Positions 17,998 to 25,311 of a stretch of 64,000 bases of DNA are shown here, one piece after another. Position 1 is the stretch's first letter. Each line of letters begins with the position of its first letter. The translations under genes and the position numbers were made by a program. Under the pieces are notes generated by a model. It worked only from the letters and a program-made list of their open reading frames with translations. It searched no databases and had not been told where the DNA came from. This stretch comes from Halomarinibacterium sp041392205 (GTDB lineage: Bacteria; Bacteroidota; Bacteroidia; Flavobacteriales; Flavobacteriaceae). The stretch spans positions 310,001 to 374,000 of the forward strand of contig JAWKMO010000002.1 in assembly GCA_041392205.1 (NCBI GenBank), read 5' to 3'.

Positions 17998-18018
17998 ACC
18001 CAGGACAAGCCTGGGTTC
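17998..18018 (-). terminator. Intrinsic terminator of the coiled-coil lipoprotein gene
   Basis: On the minus strand AACCCAGG-CTTGT-CCTGGGTT forms a perfect 8-bp stem, then a run of T. It lies 27 bp after the stop at 18046. Confidence 0.9.
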
Positions 18019-18045
18019 TTAATTTTTCAAAGCAAGAAGCTTTAC

Positions 18046-18552
18046 TTATTTATTCTCTTCAGTGTTTACAGCAGTAGTATCATTCATTTTTGCCACAATC
18101 CCTTCGTGAGCCTTCATCATATTTTCTTGAAGCGTCTTAAGAGTTGCATTTTCTTCCATCATTTTGGTGTTGTTCTCAATAATGGTGTTGATTTGAGCTT
18201 CTTTTTCTTCAGCTGTTAGGGAAGCAAAAGTAGTAGCAAGCTCTGTGTACCCTTCAAAGGTTTTCTTTTGACCTTCCAATACTGCAGATTGGTTTGCAAA
18301 AGCAGCTTCATGTTCTGACAAAGAGGCCAATAATAAAGAATCTACCGGTTGCATAGCACTGATTTTTGCACTCATCTCTTTATGCATTACCGTCATTTTT
18401 TCAAAAGTTGCTTGTAAGTCGGCAGAAACAGTTTGTAAGCTGTCTTTTTGAGACATTAGTTGGGTAAATTTTTCATTCAACTCTTTCGATTTGGTGTCAC
18501 ATGAAATAGCGATTACTGCTACAGAGGCAAGGGCTAAAATTATTTTTTTCAT
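18046..18552 (-). CDS. Coiled-coil lipoprotein, unknown function
   Basis: It is 168 aa. A lipoprotein signal peptide ends in the lipobox AISC (Cys18). The mature part is mostly helical with strong heptad character (KELNEKFTQLMSQKDSLQT, then EHEAAFANQSAVLEGQKKT), and the C-terminus is acidic. It should be an outer- or inner-membrane-anchored periplasmic coiled coil. I do not recognise a named family. The gene is monocistronic with its own promoter and a strong terminator. Confidence 0.82.
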   Translation of the reverse strand: MKKIILALASVAVIAISCDTKSKELNEKFTQLMSQKDSLQTVSADLQATFEKMTVMHKEMSAKISAMQPVDSLLLASLSEHEAAFANQSAVLEGQKKTFEGYTELATTFASLTAEEKEAQINTIIENNTKMMEENATLKTLQENMMKAHEGIVAKMNDTTAVNTEENK

Positions 18553-18585
18553 TGTTACTTTTTGTTGTTTTTGTTATTTGGTTTG

Positions 18586-18623
18586 AACAGAGGGGTCTTG
18601 CTCTGTTTCATGGCGCAAAAGTA
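18586..18623 (-). promoter_or_regulatory. Promoter and leader hairpin of the coiled-coil lipoprotein gene
   Basis: A -7 element reads TACTTTTG on the minus strand (18616-18623). The roughly 58-base leader then contains a hairpin with arms AACAGAG and CTCTGTT (18601-18607 and 18586-18592 on the minus strand) and an 8-base loop. It may affect mRNA stability or translation. Confidence 0.45.
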
Positions 18624-18716
18624 AAGAAATAGTGATTCGAAAATTAAAAGCAATGAAAATATTTTTTATAACTGAAAATGAACTTGTTAGATCATAAAAA
18701 CCCAGTTTTTTAAATT

Positions 18717-19412
18717 TTATTTAGGTTCTATAATAAAAAAAATGGCCGTGCTGTCTCCTATATTTTGTACTTCGTGAATAGAGGTTTCGGGTTTGTAAAA
18801 TTCGTATCCGGTAGGGACATTTACTTCGCGGGTTCCTTCAGCATCGGTAATCTTAAATTTGCTTCCTTTTAAGGTATAACCAAAATGTGGAGCATGTTCG
18901 TGACGTTCATGACCCACACCAGGAGGAAAGGTACATTTTAAAACGCGTATGGTTTCATCTTCTTCTACTACTTCACACACTTTTTCACCCTTCCAGCCTG
19001 CATTTAGTTGATCTGGAAGATTTGAGGCACTTGTATTTTCTGAAGAAATACAATCTATTAATAGCAATAGGAGCGCAAAAATTGCCGGAATCGCCTGCAC
19101 ATAAAATATTCTTTTAGAAACGGTAAAAGCTCCTACGATGCCCGCAATGGTAACACAACCTAAAAAGAATAGGGAAATATTGGTTCTCCAGACTTCATCT
19201 TCAATAAAAAATGTCCAGATAAGTCCTGCCGCTAAAAAACCATTGTACAACCCTTGATTTGCCATCATGGATTTTGTTTTGGCAAACAAATCTTTGGGGA
19301 AACCTTTGAATATTTTAGGCCCTTTGGTGGTCCATGCTAAGGCTTCGAAATAGAAAAAGTACAGGTGCAGAAAGGCGATAAAGCCGACGAGAATTTTTAG
19401 AATTAGGGTCAC
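18717..19412 (-). CDS. DUF1304 membrane domain fused to a cupin domain
   Basis: It is 231 aa from a GTG at 19412; the nearby ATG at 19414 is out of frame and meets TGA at once. Residues 1-120 are a four-helix DUF1304 membrane protein (LVGFIAFLHLYFFYFEALAW at the start, KSMMANQGLYNGFLAAGL in the middle). Residues 138-231 form a small cupin with the metal-binding pattern HERHEHAPHFG (H168, H171, H173, H176) and a later histidine (SIHEVQN). It begins 4 bp after the ArsN-ArsC stop, so it is the last gene of the ArsR operon. I know the domains separately; this fusion in an arsenic operon is unfamiliar to me. The function is unknown. Confidence 0.82.
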   Translation of the reverse strand: MTLILKILVGFIAFLHLYFFYFEALAWTTKGPKIFKGFPKDLFAKTKSMMANQGLYNGFLAAGLIWTFFIEDEVWRTNISLFFLGCVTIAGIVGAFTVSKRIFYVQAIPAIFALLLLLIDCISSENTSASNLPDQLNAGWKGEKVCEVVEEDETIRVLKCTFPPGVGHERHEHAPHFGYTLKGSKFKITDAEGTREVNVPTGYEFYKPETSIHEVQNIGDSTAIFFIIEPK

Positions 19413-19416
19413 ATTT

Positions 19417-20319
19417 CTATAGATTGGTTTCTATAAAATTACGACAATATTCTTTTATCTGGTCTCTGGCTTTTTCAAAAGCAGCATGTTTTTCTTCTTC
19501 GGTTCCTTGTACTTTGGAAGGGTCAAAGAAATTATGATGCAACCTTTTGGCATTGGGTGCCGGAATAAAGGGGCAGTTTTCGTTAGCATGATCACACACC
19601 GTGATGATAAAATCCCAATGGATTCCCTGATATTCATCCACGTGGTTGGAGGTGTGATAGGAAATATCAATTCCGTCTTCGGCCATAATTGAAACCGCTC
19701 CGGGATTCAATCCGTGAGTTTCAATCCCGGCACTAAACACCTGAACTTTTCCCTCCCCAAAGGTTTTTAAATAGCCGTGGGCCATCTGACTCCGGCAACT
19801 ATTTCCGGTACAAAGAACTAATACGTTTTTCATATAATGTATTTTTTTACTTCTTCTTTCTAATTCAATATTGTCGTACCAAATTCCTAATCGCTGGCCA
19901 ATTTTTTCTTTGGTTCCTACTATTCTAAATCCTGCATTTTTATGAAGTTGAAGGCTTGCGCTATTTTGAGGAAAAATTCTGGCTTGTAACGTCCAAAATC
20001 CTTCTTTTTCACTTTCCTTTATTAAATGATTTAATACTATTTTTCCTATTCCTCTTCCTCTGGCTTTTTCCGAAATATAAATAGTTGTTTCTGCAACACC
20101 CTTATAAACGTCTCTTTTTGATATTGCAGAAAGCGCACACCAACCTAAAACCTCTTCATTTTCTAGAATGACAAAACGGCATTTGGATAAAAATTTTTCA
20201 TTAAAAATTTCCCAAGTAGGTACTTGCGCCTCAAAGGTGGCAATTCCTGTAGCCATTCCATCTGAATAAATTTTAGCGACTTGAGGATAGTATTTTTTAA
20301 GAAGTGGAATAATTTTCAT
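19417..20319 (-). CDS. ArsN1-like acetyltransferase fused to thioredoxin-type arsenate reductase (ArsC)
   Basis: It is 300 aa from the ATG at 20319, one base after the DUF6428 stop. Residues 1-158 are a GNAT of the phosphinothricin/ArsN1 type (SDGMATGIATFEAQVPTW, ARGRGIGK, GFRIVGTKEKIGQRLGIW); ArsN1 acetylates the organoarsenical antibiotic arsinothricin. Residues 163-300 closely match plasmid pI258 ArsC: the P-loop CTGNSCRSQM (C170, R176) and the redox pair C242/C249 (VCDHANENCPF), so it should reduce arsenate using thioredoxin. The two are normally separate genes. The linker RRSKKIHYM contains seven adenines at the join, and M163 could serve as an internal start. Confidence 0.88.
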   Translation of the reverse strand: MKIIPLLKKYYPQVAKIYSDGMATGIATFEAQVPTWEIFNEKFLSKCRFVILENEEVLGWCALSAISKRDVYKGVAETTIYISEKARGRGIGKIVLNHLIKESEKEGFWTLQARIFPQNSASLQLHKNAGFRIVGTKEKIGQRLGIWYDNIELERRSKKIHYMKNVLVLCTGNSCRSQMAHGYLKTFGEGKVQVFSAGIETHGLNPGAVSIMAEDGIDISYHTSNHVDEYQGIHWDFIITVCDHANENCPFIPAPNAKRLHHNFFDPSKVQGTEEEKHAAFEKARDQIKEYCRNFIETNL

Positions 20320-20320
20320 T

Positions 20321-20827
20321 TTAACAACAACCGCCACCGGGAGTACAACACTCTTTAGTATCTGCGGTTTCCAGCATGGTTTCTTTTTTGGATTCTGGGA
20401 CACCACAAACCTCTTTTGCCTTACAGTCTGTTTTTTGAATACCTAATAATAAAATAAGTTGATTTTCAGTCAATGAATAATCATTCACAAACAATTGTGC
20501 TGTGTGAAAGTTGGGATTGCTGTATTCAAATTTAATTACCGCATCCATGTCAAAAGGTTTCATTTGTCCTACTTTCTTTAAAATACCAAGTGCTTTAAAT
20601 GTGGACATATACTCAGTTTTATGTCTTTCAGAAGGGCTTTCCCAAAGTTGAACAATGGTTTCGTTCCAAGAATCTGTGCTCGACCCACAATCTACGGAGT
20701 CAATGGTAACGTGTTTTACTTCGGTGATATGATAGTTGGGAGCCACAAAGTTTCCTGAAGTATACTCAAAAAGCAAGGCTTTGTTTTTGTGGATCTCAAG
20801 GAGAGAAAGAAATTCGTGTGTTTTCAT
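20321..20827 (-). CDS. DUF6428 family protein with cysteine-rich tail
   Basis: It is 168 aa, soluble. The body starts with MKTHEFLSLLEIHKNKALLF, and the middle VKHVTIDSVDCGSSTDSW is typical of the DUF6428 proteins I recall beside arsR in flavobacteria. The C-terminal tail is rich in cysteine and ends KECCTPGGGCC, which could bind As(III) or another soft metal. It lies 10 bp after arsR and 1 bp before the ArsN-ArsC fusion, so it is part of the operon. The function is unknown; a metallochaperone role is inference only. Confidence 0.78.
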   Translation of the reverse strand: MKTHEFLSLLEIHKNKALLFEYTSGNFVAPNYHITEVKHVTIDSVDCGSSTDSWNETIVQLWESPSERHKTEYMSTFKALGILKKVGQMKPFDMDAVIKFEYSNPNFHTAQLFVNDYSLTENQLILLLGIQKTDCKAKEVCGVPESKKETMLETADTKECCTPGGGCC

Positions 20828-20837
20828 TATAATAGGA

Positions 20838-21161
20838 TTAACAGCAACGCGCTGAAGTGTGATTAAAAAATTGATTTAATAGTTGTTGGAATTCTTTAAA
20901 ACGGTTTACGTTCAGGCAATAACAAAAGCGTTTTCCTTCAAACGTTCCTATTAGTAGTCCGGCATTACGGATCACTTGAAGGTGTTGTGAGATGGTGGGT
21001 TGGGAGAGTCCTATTTCATCTACAATATCACCACAGATGCAATTTTCTTGTTTGGCAATGTATTCCAGAATGGCTACACGTGCTGGATGGGAAAGCACTT
21101 TAGCAATTTCAGCAATTTGAATTTGAGTGGACGAATGTATTTCAGTTTTTGAAACTCCCAT
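20838..21161 (-). CDS. arsR: ArsR-family metalloregulator
   Basis: It is 107 aa with a winged helix-turn-helix. The recognition region is DIVDEIGLSQPTISQHLQVI (residues 45-64). Just before it CIC (C41, C43) sits where classical ArsR has its As(III)-binding cysteines. More cysteines occur at C80, C82 and at the very C-terminus (C106, C107). The expected role is repression of this operon, released by As(III) or Sb(III). It is the first of four closely spaced genes, and a perfect palindrome lies 11 bp upstream of its ATG. Confidence 0.93.
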   Translation of the reverse strand: MGVSKTEIHSSTQIQIAEIAKVLSHPARVAILEYIAKQENCICGDIVDEIGLSQPTISQHLQVIRNAGLLIGTFEGKRFCYCLNVNRFKEFQQLLNQFFNHTSARCC

Positions 21162-21172
21162 AGATACATAAA

Positions 21173-21188
21173 TAATATTGCAATATTA
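21173..21188. promoter_or_regulatory. Candidate ArsR operator palindrome
   Basis: TAATATTGCAATATTA is a perfect 16-bp palindrome, 11 bp upstream of the arsR start and placed where it would block the promoter. Size and symmetry fit an ArsR-type dimer site. Confidence 0.65.
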
Positions 21189-21207
21189 CGATAATAAATT
21201 AAATTAA

Positions 21208-21236
21208 AAAAGCTTTCCGTGTTTTTGAAAGCTTTT
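21208..21236 (-). terminator. Intrinsic terminator of the TM2-protein gene
   Basis: On the minus strand AAAAGCTTTC and GAAAGCTTTT form a 10-bp stem with a 9-base loop followed by a T-rich stretch. It also separates the TM2 gene from the ArsR operon. Confidence 0.75.
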
Positions 21237-21252
21237 GTATTAAATGATTTTT

Positions 21253-21642
21253 TTAGAACCAAGGTTTTTTACCTACTTGATAGGTTTGGTAAAACTCTTC
21301 GTCGCTTTTGGTAAGGTAAATAATACCTTCAATAAGGCCAATTACCCCAGTGGCCATATAAATAAATACACCAATAATGATACAAGAAGTTGCAATACCT
21401 AATAGTGTTCCTCCCAGTAGAATAAATCCCTCTTTTTGATATCCAAGAATAAATTTATGAACCCCAAATGCCCCTAAAAATATTCCTAACAGTCCTGCGA
21501 GAAGTTTTTTGTTTTCTCCACTTTTGGTGGTTTGGTTCCAACCTTCTTTGAATTCGCTGGCAGTACTTTTTGCTTCTTCTTTTATTTCTTTAGCGGTGTC
21601 TTTTATTTCATCACCTAGATTTTCGTTGTTTTCTTCAGACAT
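21253..21642 (-). CDS. TM2 domain membrane protein
   Basis: It is 129 aa. An acidic, lysine-rich soluble N-terminus (residues 1-43, predicted helical) precedes a TM2 domain: KKLLAGLLGIFLGAFGVHKF, then LGYQKEGFILLGGTL, and a second pair of helices ending in GLIEGIIYL. The G-x-H-K-F-x-L-G turn is the family hallmark. TM2 proteins are small inner-membrane proteins of unknown function. It is monocistronic with its own terminator. Confidence 0.9.
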   Translation of the reverse strand: MSEENNENLGDEIKDTAKEIKEEAKSTASEFKEGWNQTTKSGENKKLLAGLLGIFLGAFGVHKFILGYQKEGFILLGGTLLGIATSCIIIGVFIYMATGVIGLIEGIIYLTKSDEEFYQTYQVGKKPWF

Positions 21643-21725
21643 GATATTAGTTTTAGTTGAAGTTTAAAAGTAATATTTTTTTTAAAACCATGACTACCAG
21701 AATTCCATTACTTTTTAAAATTATT

Positions 21726-22112
21726 TTATTGAAATGCGGCGTCCTTGGGTTCCCAAAGTTCAATTTTATTTCCGTCGTTATCCATAATCCATCCAAATTT
21801 TCCGTAGTCGTATTCTTCTATTTCTCCTACAATGGTGACCCCTTCTTCTTTTAAAACTTTGAGAAGTTCGACTAAATTTTCTACTCGGTAATTAAACATA
21901 AATTCTTTTTTGGAAGGCGCATAATAGTTGGTGTCTTTTGCAAATGGACTCCATTGAGTAGTGCAATCGTTACCTTCTTTATCTTTCCACCAAAAGGTAC
22001 AACCCCAATCGTCTGTTGGGAAACCTAAATGTTTTTGATACCATTCTTTGGTAGCTTTTGGGTCTTCAGTCTTAAAAAATATACCGCCTATTCCTGTCAC
22101 TCTTTTTTTCAT
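21726..22112 (-). CDS. VOC/glyoxalase superfamily protein
   Basis: It is 128 aa, one vicinal-oxygen-chelate domain made of two beta-alpha-beta-beta-beta units (GGIFFKTEDPKATKEWYQKH first, EYDYGKFGWIMDNDGNKIEL last). The DNDGNKIELWEP ending carries the usual glutamate ligand. The actual reaction is unknown. It starts 4 bp after the DUF1801 gene stop in a same-strand run with the dehydrogenase and cupin genes. Confidence 0.88.
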   Translation of the reverse strand: MKKRVTGIGGIFFKTEDPKATKEWYQKHLGFPTDDWGCTFWWKDKEGNDCTTQWSPFAKDTNYYAPSKKEFMFNYRVENLVELLKVLKEEGVTIVGEIEEYDYGKFGWIMDNDGNKIELWEPKDAAFQ

Positions 22113-22116
22113 TTGA

Positions 22117-22572
22117 TTATTTTTTTAAGGTCAATTCATATAATGAAATCCATTCTTTAACACTCATTTTTGAGGCTAATTCTCCAATAAGTTCATGCGG
22201 GATTTCCTCCATTTTTTTAAATCGAAGGCAACTTTTTCCCATATCCAGTTTTGTTTTGCTATGTTTGGGATATTCTGAAACAAACCAATCTAACAGCTCT
22301 TTTTTGGCATATACACTAGAACTATAAACGGCAATAAAATTCTTTTGGGAGGCAAGGCTCATAAAAGGGAGCGGTATTTTAGGGTCACAGTGATATCCCT
22401 TAGGGTAGAGAGAATGAGGTACTACATAGCCTATCATTCCATATTGAATACACTCTTCAAACCCATTTGGGAGATTTTGCTTAATTACGTTTCTTAGTTT
22501 TTCTATGGGGGCTCTTCGTTCTTCTGGAATTTGAGCTATATATTCTTCGGGAGTCGTTACTTGGTATTGCAT
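22117..22572 (-). CDS. DUF1801 domain protein
   Basis: It is 151 aa. It begins with the family pattern TPEEYIAQIPEERRAPIEKL, then GFEECIQYGMIGYVVP and LPFMSLASQKNFIAVY. DUF1801 (YdhG-like) proteins are small, soluble and of unknown function. It lies between the dehydrogenase gene (4 bp) and the VOC protein (4 bp), so the three are likely one transcript. Confidence 0.88.
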   Translation of the reverse strand: MQYQVTTPEEYIAQIPEERRAPIEKLRNVIKQNLPNGFEECIQYGMIGYVVPHSLYPKGYHCDPKIPLPFMSLASQKNFIAVYSSSVYAKKELLDWFVSEYPKHSKTKLDMGKSCLRFKKMEEIPHELIGELASKMSVKEWISLYELTLKK

Positions 22573-22576
22573 GCGA

Positions 22577-23530
22577 TTACTTTTTATACTTTTTCTTTTT
22601 GAATTTATCGAGTATTTTCTCTACAATGGTCTGCGCCAATTTTTCGTTACTTTCAACGGTCCAACCGGCAATATGTGGTGAAAGAATTACATTATCCATT
22701 TGTATAAGTTCTTTTAAAGCTTCTGGTATTTCTGCAGTAAATAGCGATTCAAACGAACCTTTTTCATATTCCAAAACATCTAGTCCAGCGCCTACTATTT
22801 TCTTGCTTTTTAAAGCCGAAACTAAATCTTCTGTAACAACACTTTTACCCCGAGCGGTATTTAAAAACCAAAACGGCTTTTTAAATTTTGATATAAATTC
22901 GGCATTTACCATTTTGTCGGTTTTTGGGGTCCATGGGGTATGAAGACTCAAGACATCTGCCAAGTCAAAAAGTGTTTGAAGACTTACTTGCGTAGCATTT
23001 TTATTACCTACATCTTCTTTAATATCATAGCATAACACGGTACAATTGAAACCTTTCAGTTTTTTTGCAAACGCTTTCCCCATGTTCCCGTAACCAACAA
23101 TCCCAACCGTTTTTCCATCTAATTCTACCCCACGGTTGCTTTCTCTGTTCCAAAGTCCCGATTTTACCTCACGGTCGGCTCTTTTAAGATTATTAAATAA
23201 GGAAAGTAACATTCCTAATGTATGTTCCCCAACGGCATTTCTGTTTCCTTCTGGAGCGGCAATCAATTTTACTTTCTTTTTTTTGGCATACGGGATGTCA
23301 ATACTATCCAGTCCTGCTCCTACACGAGCAATGAATTTTAAATTTTTAGCGGCATCGAGAAAGGGTTGATCTATTTTAAATCGGCTACGAATAACCACTC
23401 CATCATACTTATCAATCAATTTTTCTATTTCCTCTTTGGAAGAAGTATAGTCTTCATCATTTTGAAAACCCGCTTCCTTAAGTTGCTCTAGGAGTAATGG
23501 ATGATTGGTATCGAGATGAAGAATTTTCAT
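22577..23530 (-). CDS. D-2-hydroxyacid dehydrogenase (phosphoglycerate-dehydrogenase-like)
   Basis: It is 317 aa. The NAD-binding loop is VGIVGYGNMGKAFAKKL near residue 143. The catalytic arginine lies in RGKSVV with the family sequence FLNTARG, and the histidine in ILSPHIAGWT near 288. The length fits the short, regulatory-domain-free branch. Whether it makes 3-phosphohydroxypyruvate for serine or reduces another 2-ketoacid is not decided by sequence; no serC lies nearby. It is followed by DUF1801 and VOC genes and preceded by a cupin gene. Confidence 0.9.
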   Translation of the reverse strand: MKILHLDTNHPLLLEQLKEAGFQNDEDYTSSKEEIEKLIDKYDGVVIRSRFKIDQPFLDAAKNLKFIARVGAGLDSIDIPYAKKKKVKLIAAPEGNRNAVGEHTLGMLLSLFNNLKRADREVKSGLWNRESNRGVELDGKTVGIVGYGNMGKAFAKKLKGFNCTVLCYDIKEDVGNKNATQVSLQTLFDLADVLSLHTPWTPKTDKMVNAEFISKFKKPFWFLNTARGKSVVTEDLVSALKSKKIVGAGLDVLEYEKGSFESLFTAEIPEALKELIQMDNVILSPHIAGWTVESNEKLAQTIVEKILDKFKKKKYKK

Positions 23531-23532
23531 GA

Positions 23533-23898
23533 TTAGATTTTGGGATAGGTTGTTTTTGTTTTTTCTGAAATAATAGTACCAGTATGTTTGGTCGTTTTTT
23601 TTTCAAACAAAAGCACATGTACTTCCTCTCCATTATATGTTTTTGGGCAATGTTCTACTCCTTTTGGAACTACAATAATTTCGCCTTCTTTTACCATTTC
23701 AACGCTATCCCGAAAATGCATTACTAAGGTTCCTTTTTGAACAAAAAAAAGCTCATCTTCTTCCTCATGTTTGTGCCACACAAAATCCCCTTCAATCTTT
23801 GCCAATAAAACTTGCATGTCATCTACCAAAGCAATTTGATGGGGAGACCAATGTGCTGAAAATTTTCTGAATTTTTGTGAAACATTAATTGACTTCAT
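23533..23898 (-). CDS. Single-domain cupin protein
   Basis: It is 121 aa. Both cupin motifs are visible: WHKHEEEDELFFVQKGTLVM (histidines and glutamate for the metal) and GEIIVVPKGVEHCPKTY. Such small cupins act as isomerases, binding proteins or dioxygenases; the substrate is unknown. It ends 2 bp before the dehydrogenase start, so it heads the cupin-dehydrogenase-DUF1801-VOC unit. Confidence 0.9.
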   Translation of the reverse strand: MKSINVSQKFRKFSAHWSPHQIALVDDMQVLLAKIEGDFVWHKHEEEDELFFVQKGTLVMHFRDSVEMVKEGEIIVVPKGVEHCPKTYNGEEVHVLLFEKKTTKHTGTIISEKTKTTYPKI

Positions 23899-23961
23899 AC
23901 TAGAAAATTATGGAAACAAATTACAAATTTTCAAGCTAATTAATACTACTAAAACCGATGT

Positions 23962-25311
23962 TTAAAACCCTAAAATTAGTTTAGACAAATAAAAGAAAAG
24001 AAAAATACCAAAAATATCGTTACTCGTAGTAATAAAAGGACCTGTGGCTATGGCTGGATCAATCCCTCTTTTATGGAGAATAATAGGGACAAAAGTTCCC
24101 ACCAGCGCAGCGACAATAATTACGGAAAGCATGGAAATGGCTATGGTAAAACTCACTCTTTGATCAAGCCCAGCAATAACACCAAATAAAATCACCAATA
24201 GGGCCAATGCTAAGCCATTAATTAAGGCAAGCCCCACTTCTTTTACAAGCCGCTTAAAAAGACTCCCTTTTACATTGTCATTAGCAAGCCCTTGTACAAT
24301 AATGGCACTGGATTGTACACCCACATTACCTGCCATGGCGGCAATTAATGGAGTGAAAAAGAAAAGTTCCACGTAGTTACTTATGGCTTCGTCAAAACCT
24401 TTCATAATATACACACTTCCAAGACCTCCAAAAAGCCCAAGCACCAACCAAGGCAATCGTGCTCGTGTAAGTAACCATACACTATCATCGGCTTCAACAT
24501 CACTGGAAATACCCGCTGCCAATTGGTAATCCTTTTCAGCCTCATCTTTTATGAAATCTACAATATCATCAATGGTGACACGCCCCACTAAAATTCCTTC
24601 ATCGTCCACAACGGGAATGGCTTCCAAATCGTATCGCTGCATAATGCGGGCTACTTCTTCGCCCTCGGTATGTACGGTAACAAAATCTACTTTGGGAATG
24701 TACACATCGCTTATTCGCGCTTTTTCGGGAGCGGTTAAAAGATCTTTAAGAGAAAGCCTTCCTTTTAGTCGGCCTTCTTTATCTACCACATAAATAGAAT
24801 GTACACGGGTTACATTTTCCGCTTGGCGTCGCATTTCCCTTACACAGCCGGCTGTGGTCCAGGTTTCTTTTACTTTAACCAACTCTTTGGCCATTAATCC
24901 GCCAGCGGTATCTTCATCATATTTAAGGAGCTCCACAATGTCTGCGGCATGTTCTTCGTCTTCAATTTTGGAAATTACTTTTTTCTGAATATCCTCATCA
25001 AGTTCCGAAATAACATCGGCGGCATCATCGGTATCCATTTCGGCAAGCTCATTGGCAATTTCTTTGGGAGATAAACGGGCAAGAATTTTTTCCCTTACAT
25101 CTTCGTCTAGCTCCATTAGGGCTTCCGAAGTGATATCACTCTCTAATAACTTAATAATAAATGTGGCATCGTCGCTATCTAGCTCTTCAAGAATTTCGGC
25201 GACATCTGCAAAGTGAAAATCGCCTAATAGCTCCTTTAGGATATGGTTGTCCTTTTGCGCAATAAGATGCTCAATTTGTTCAAGAAATTCGGGAGTGAGT
25301 TGAAATGCCAT
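23962..25311 (-). CDS. mgtE: Magnesium transporter MgtE
   Basis: It is 449 aa. The cytosolic MgtE N domain is rich in acidic residues (DVAEILEELDSDDATFII, EMDTDDAADVISEL). Two CBS domains follow at about residues 140-260 (VHTEGEEVARIMQRYDLEAI). Five transmembrane helices fill 285-449, including the pore region PLIAAMAGNVGVQSSAI. It imports Mg2+ and is closed by high internal Mg2+ through the cytosolic part. Its start overlaps the end of rsmA by 32 bp. Confidence 0.96.
   Translation of the reverse strand: MAFQLTPEFLEQIEHLIAQKDNHILKELLGDFHFADVAEILEELDSDDATFIIKLLESDITSEALMELDEDVREKILARLSPKEIANELAEMDTDDAADVISELDEDIQKKVISKIEDEEHAADIVELLKYDEDTAGGLMAKELVKVKETWTTAGCVREMRRQAENVTRVHSIYVVDKEGRLKGRLSLKDLLTAPEKARISDVYIPKVDFVTVHTEGEEVARIMQRYDLEAIPVVDDEGILVGRVTIDDIVDFIKDEAEKDYQLAAGISSDVEADDSVWLLTRARLPWLVLGLFGGLGSVYIMKGFDEAISNYVELFFFTPLIAAMAGNVGVQSSAIIVQGLANDNVKGSLFKRLVKEVGLALINGLALALLVILFGVIAGLDQRVSFTIAISMLSVIIVAALVGTFVPIILHKRGIDPAIATGPFITTSNDIFGIFLFFYLSKLILGF

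Noticed and set aside
19417..19833. Stand-alone arsC gene starting at the internal ATG 19833
   Set aside because: The upstream acetyltransferase frame has no stop before it, so I annotate one fused gene; internal initiation stays possible and is noted as a finding.
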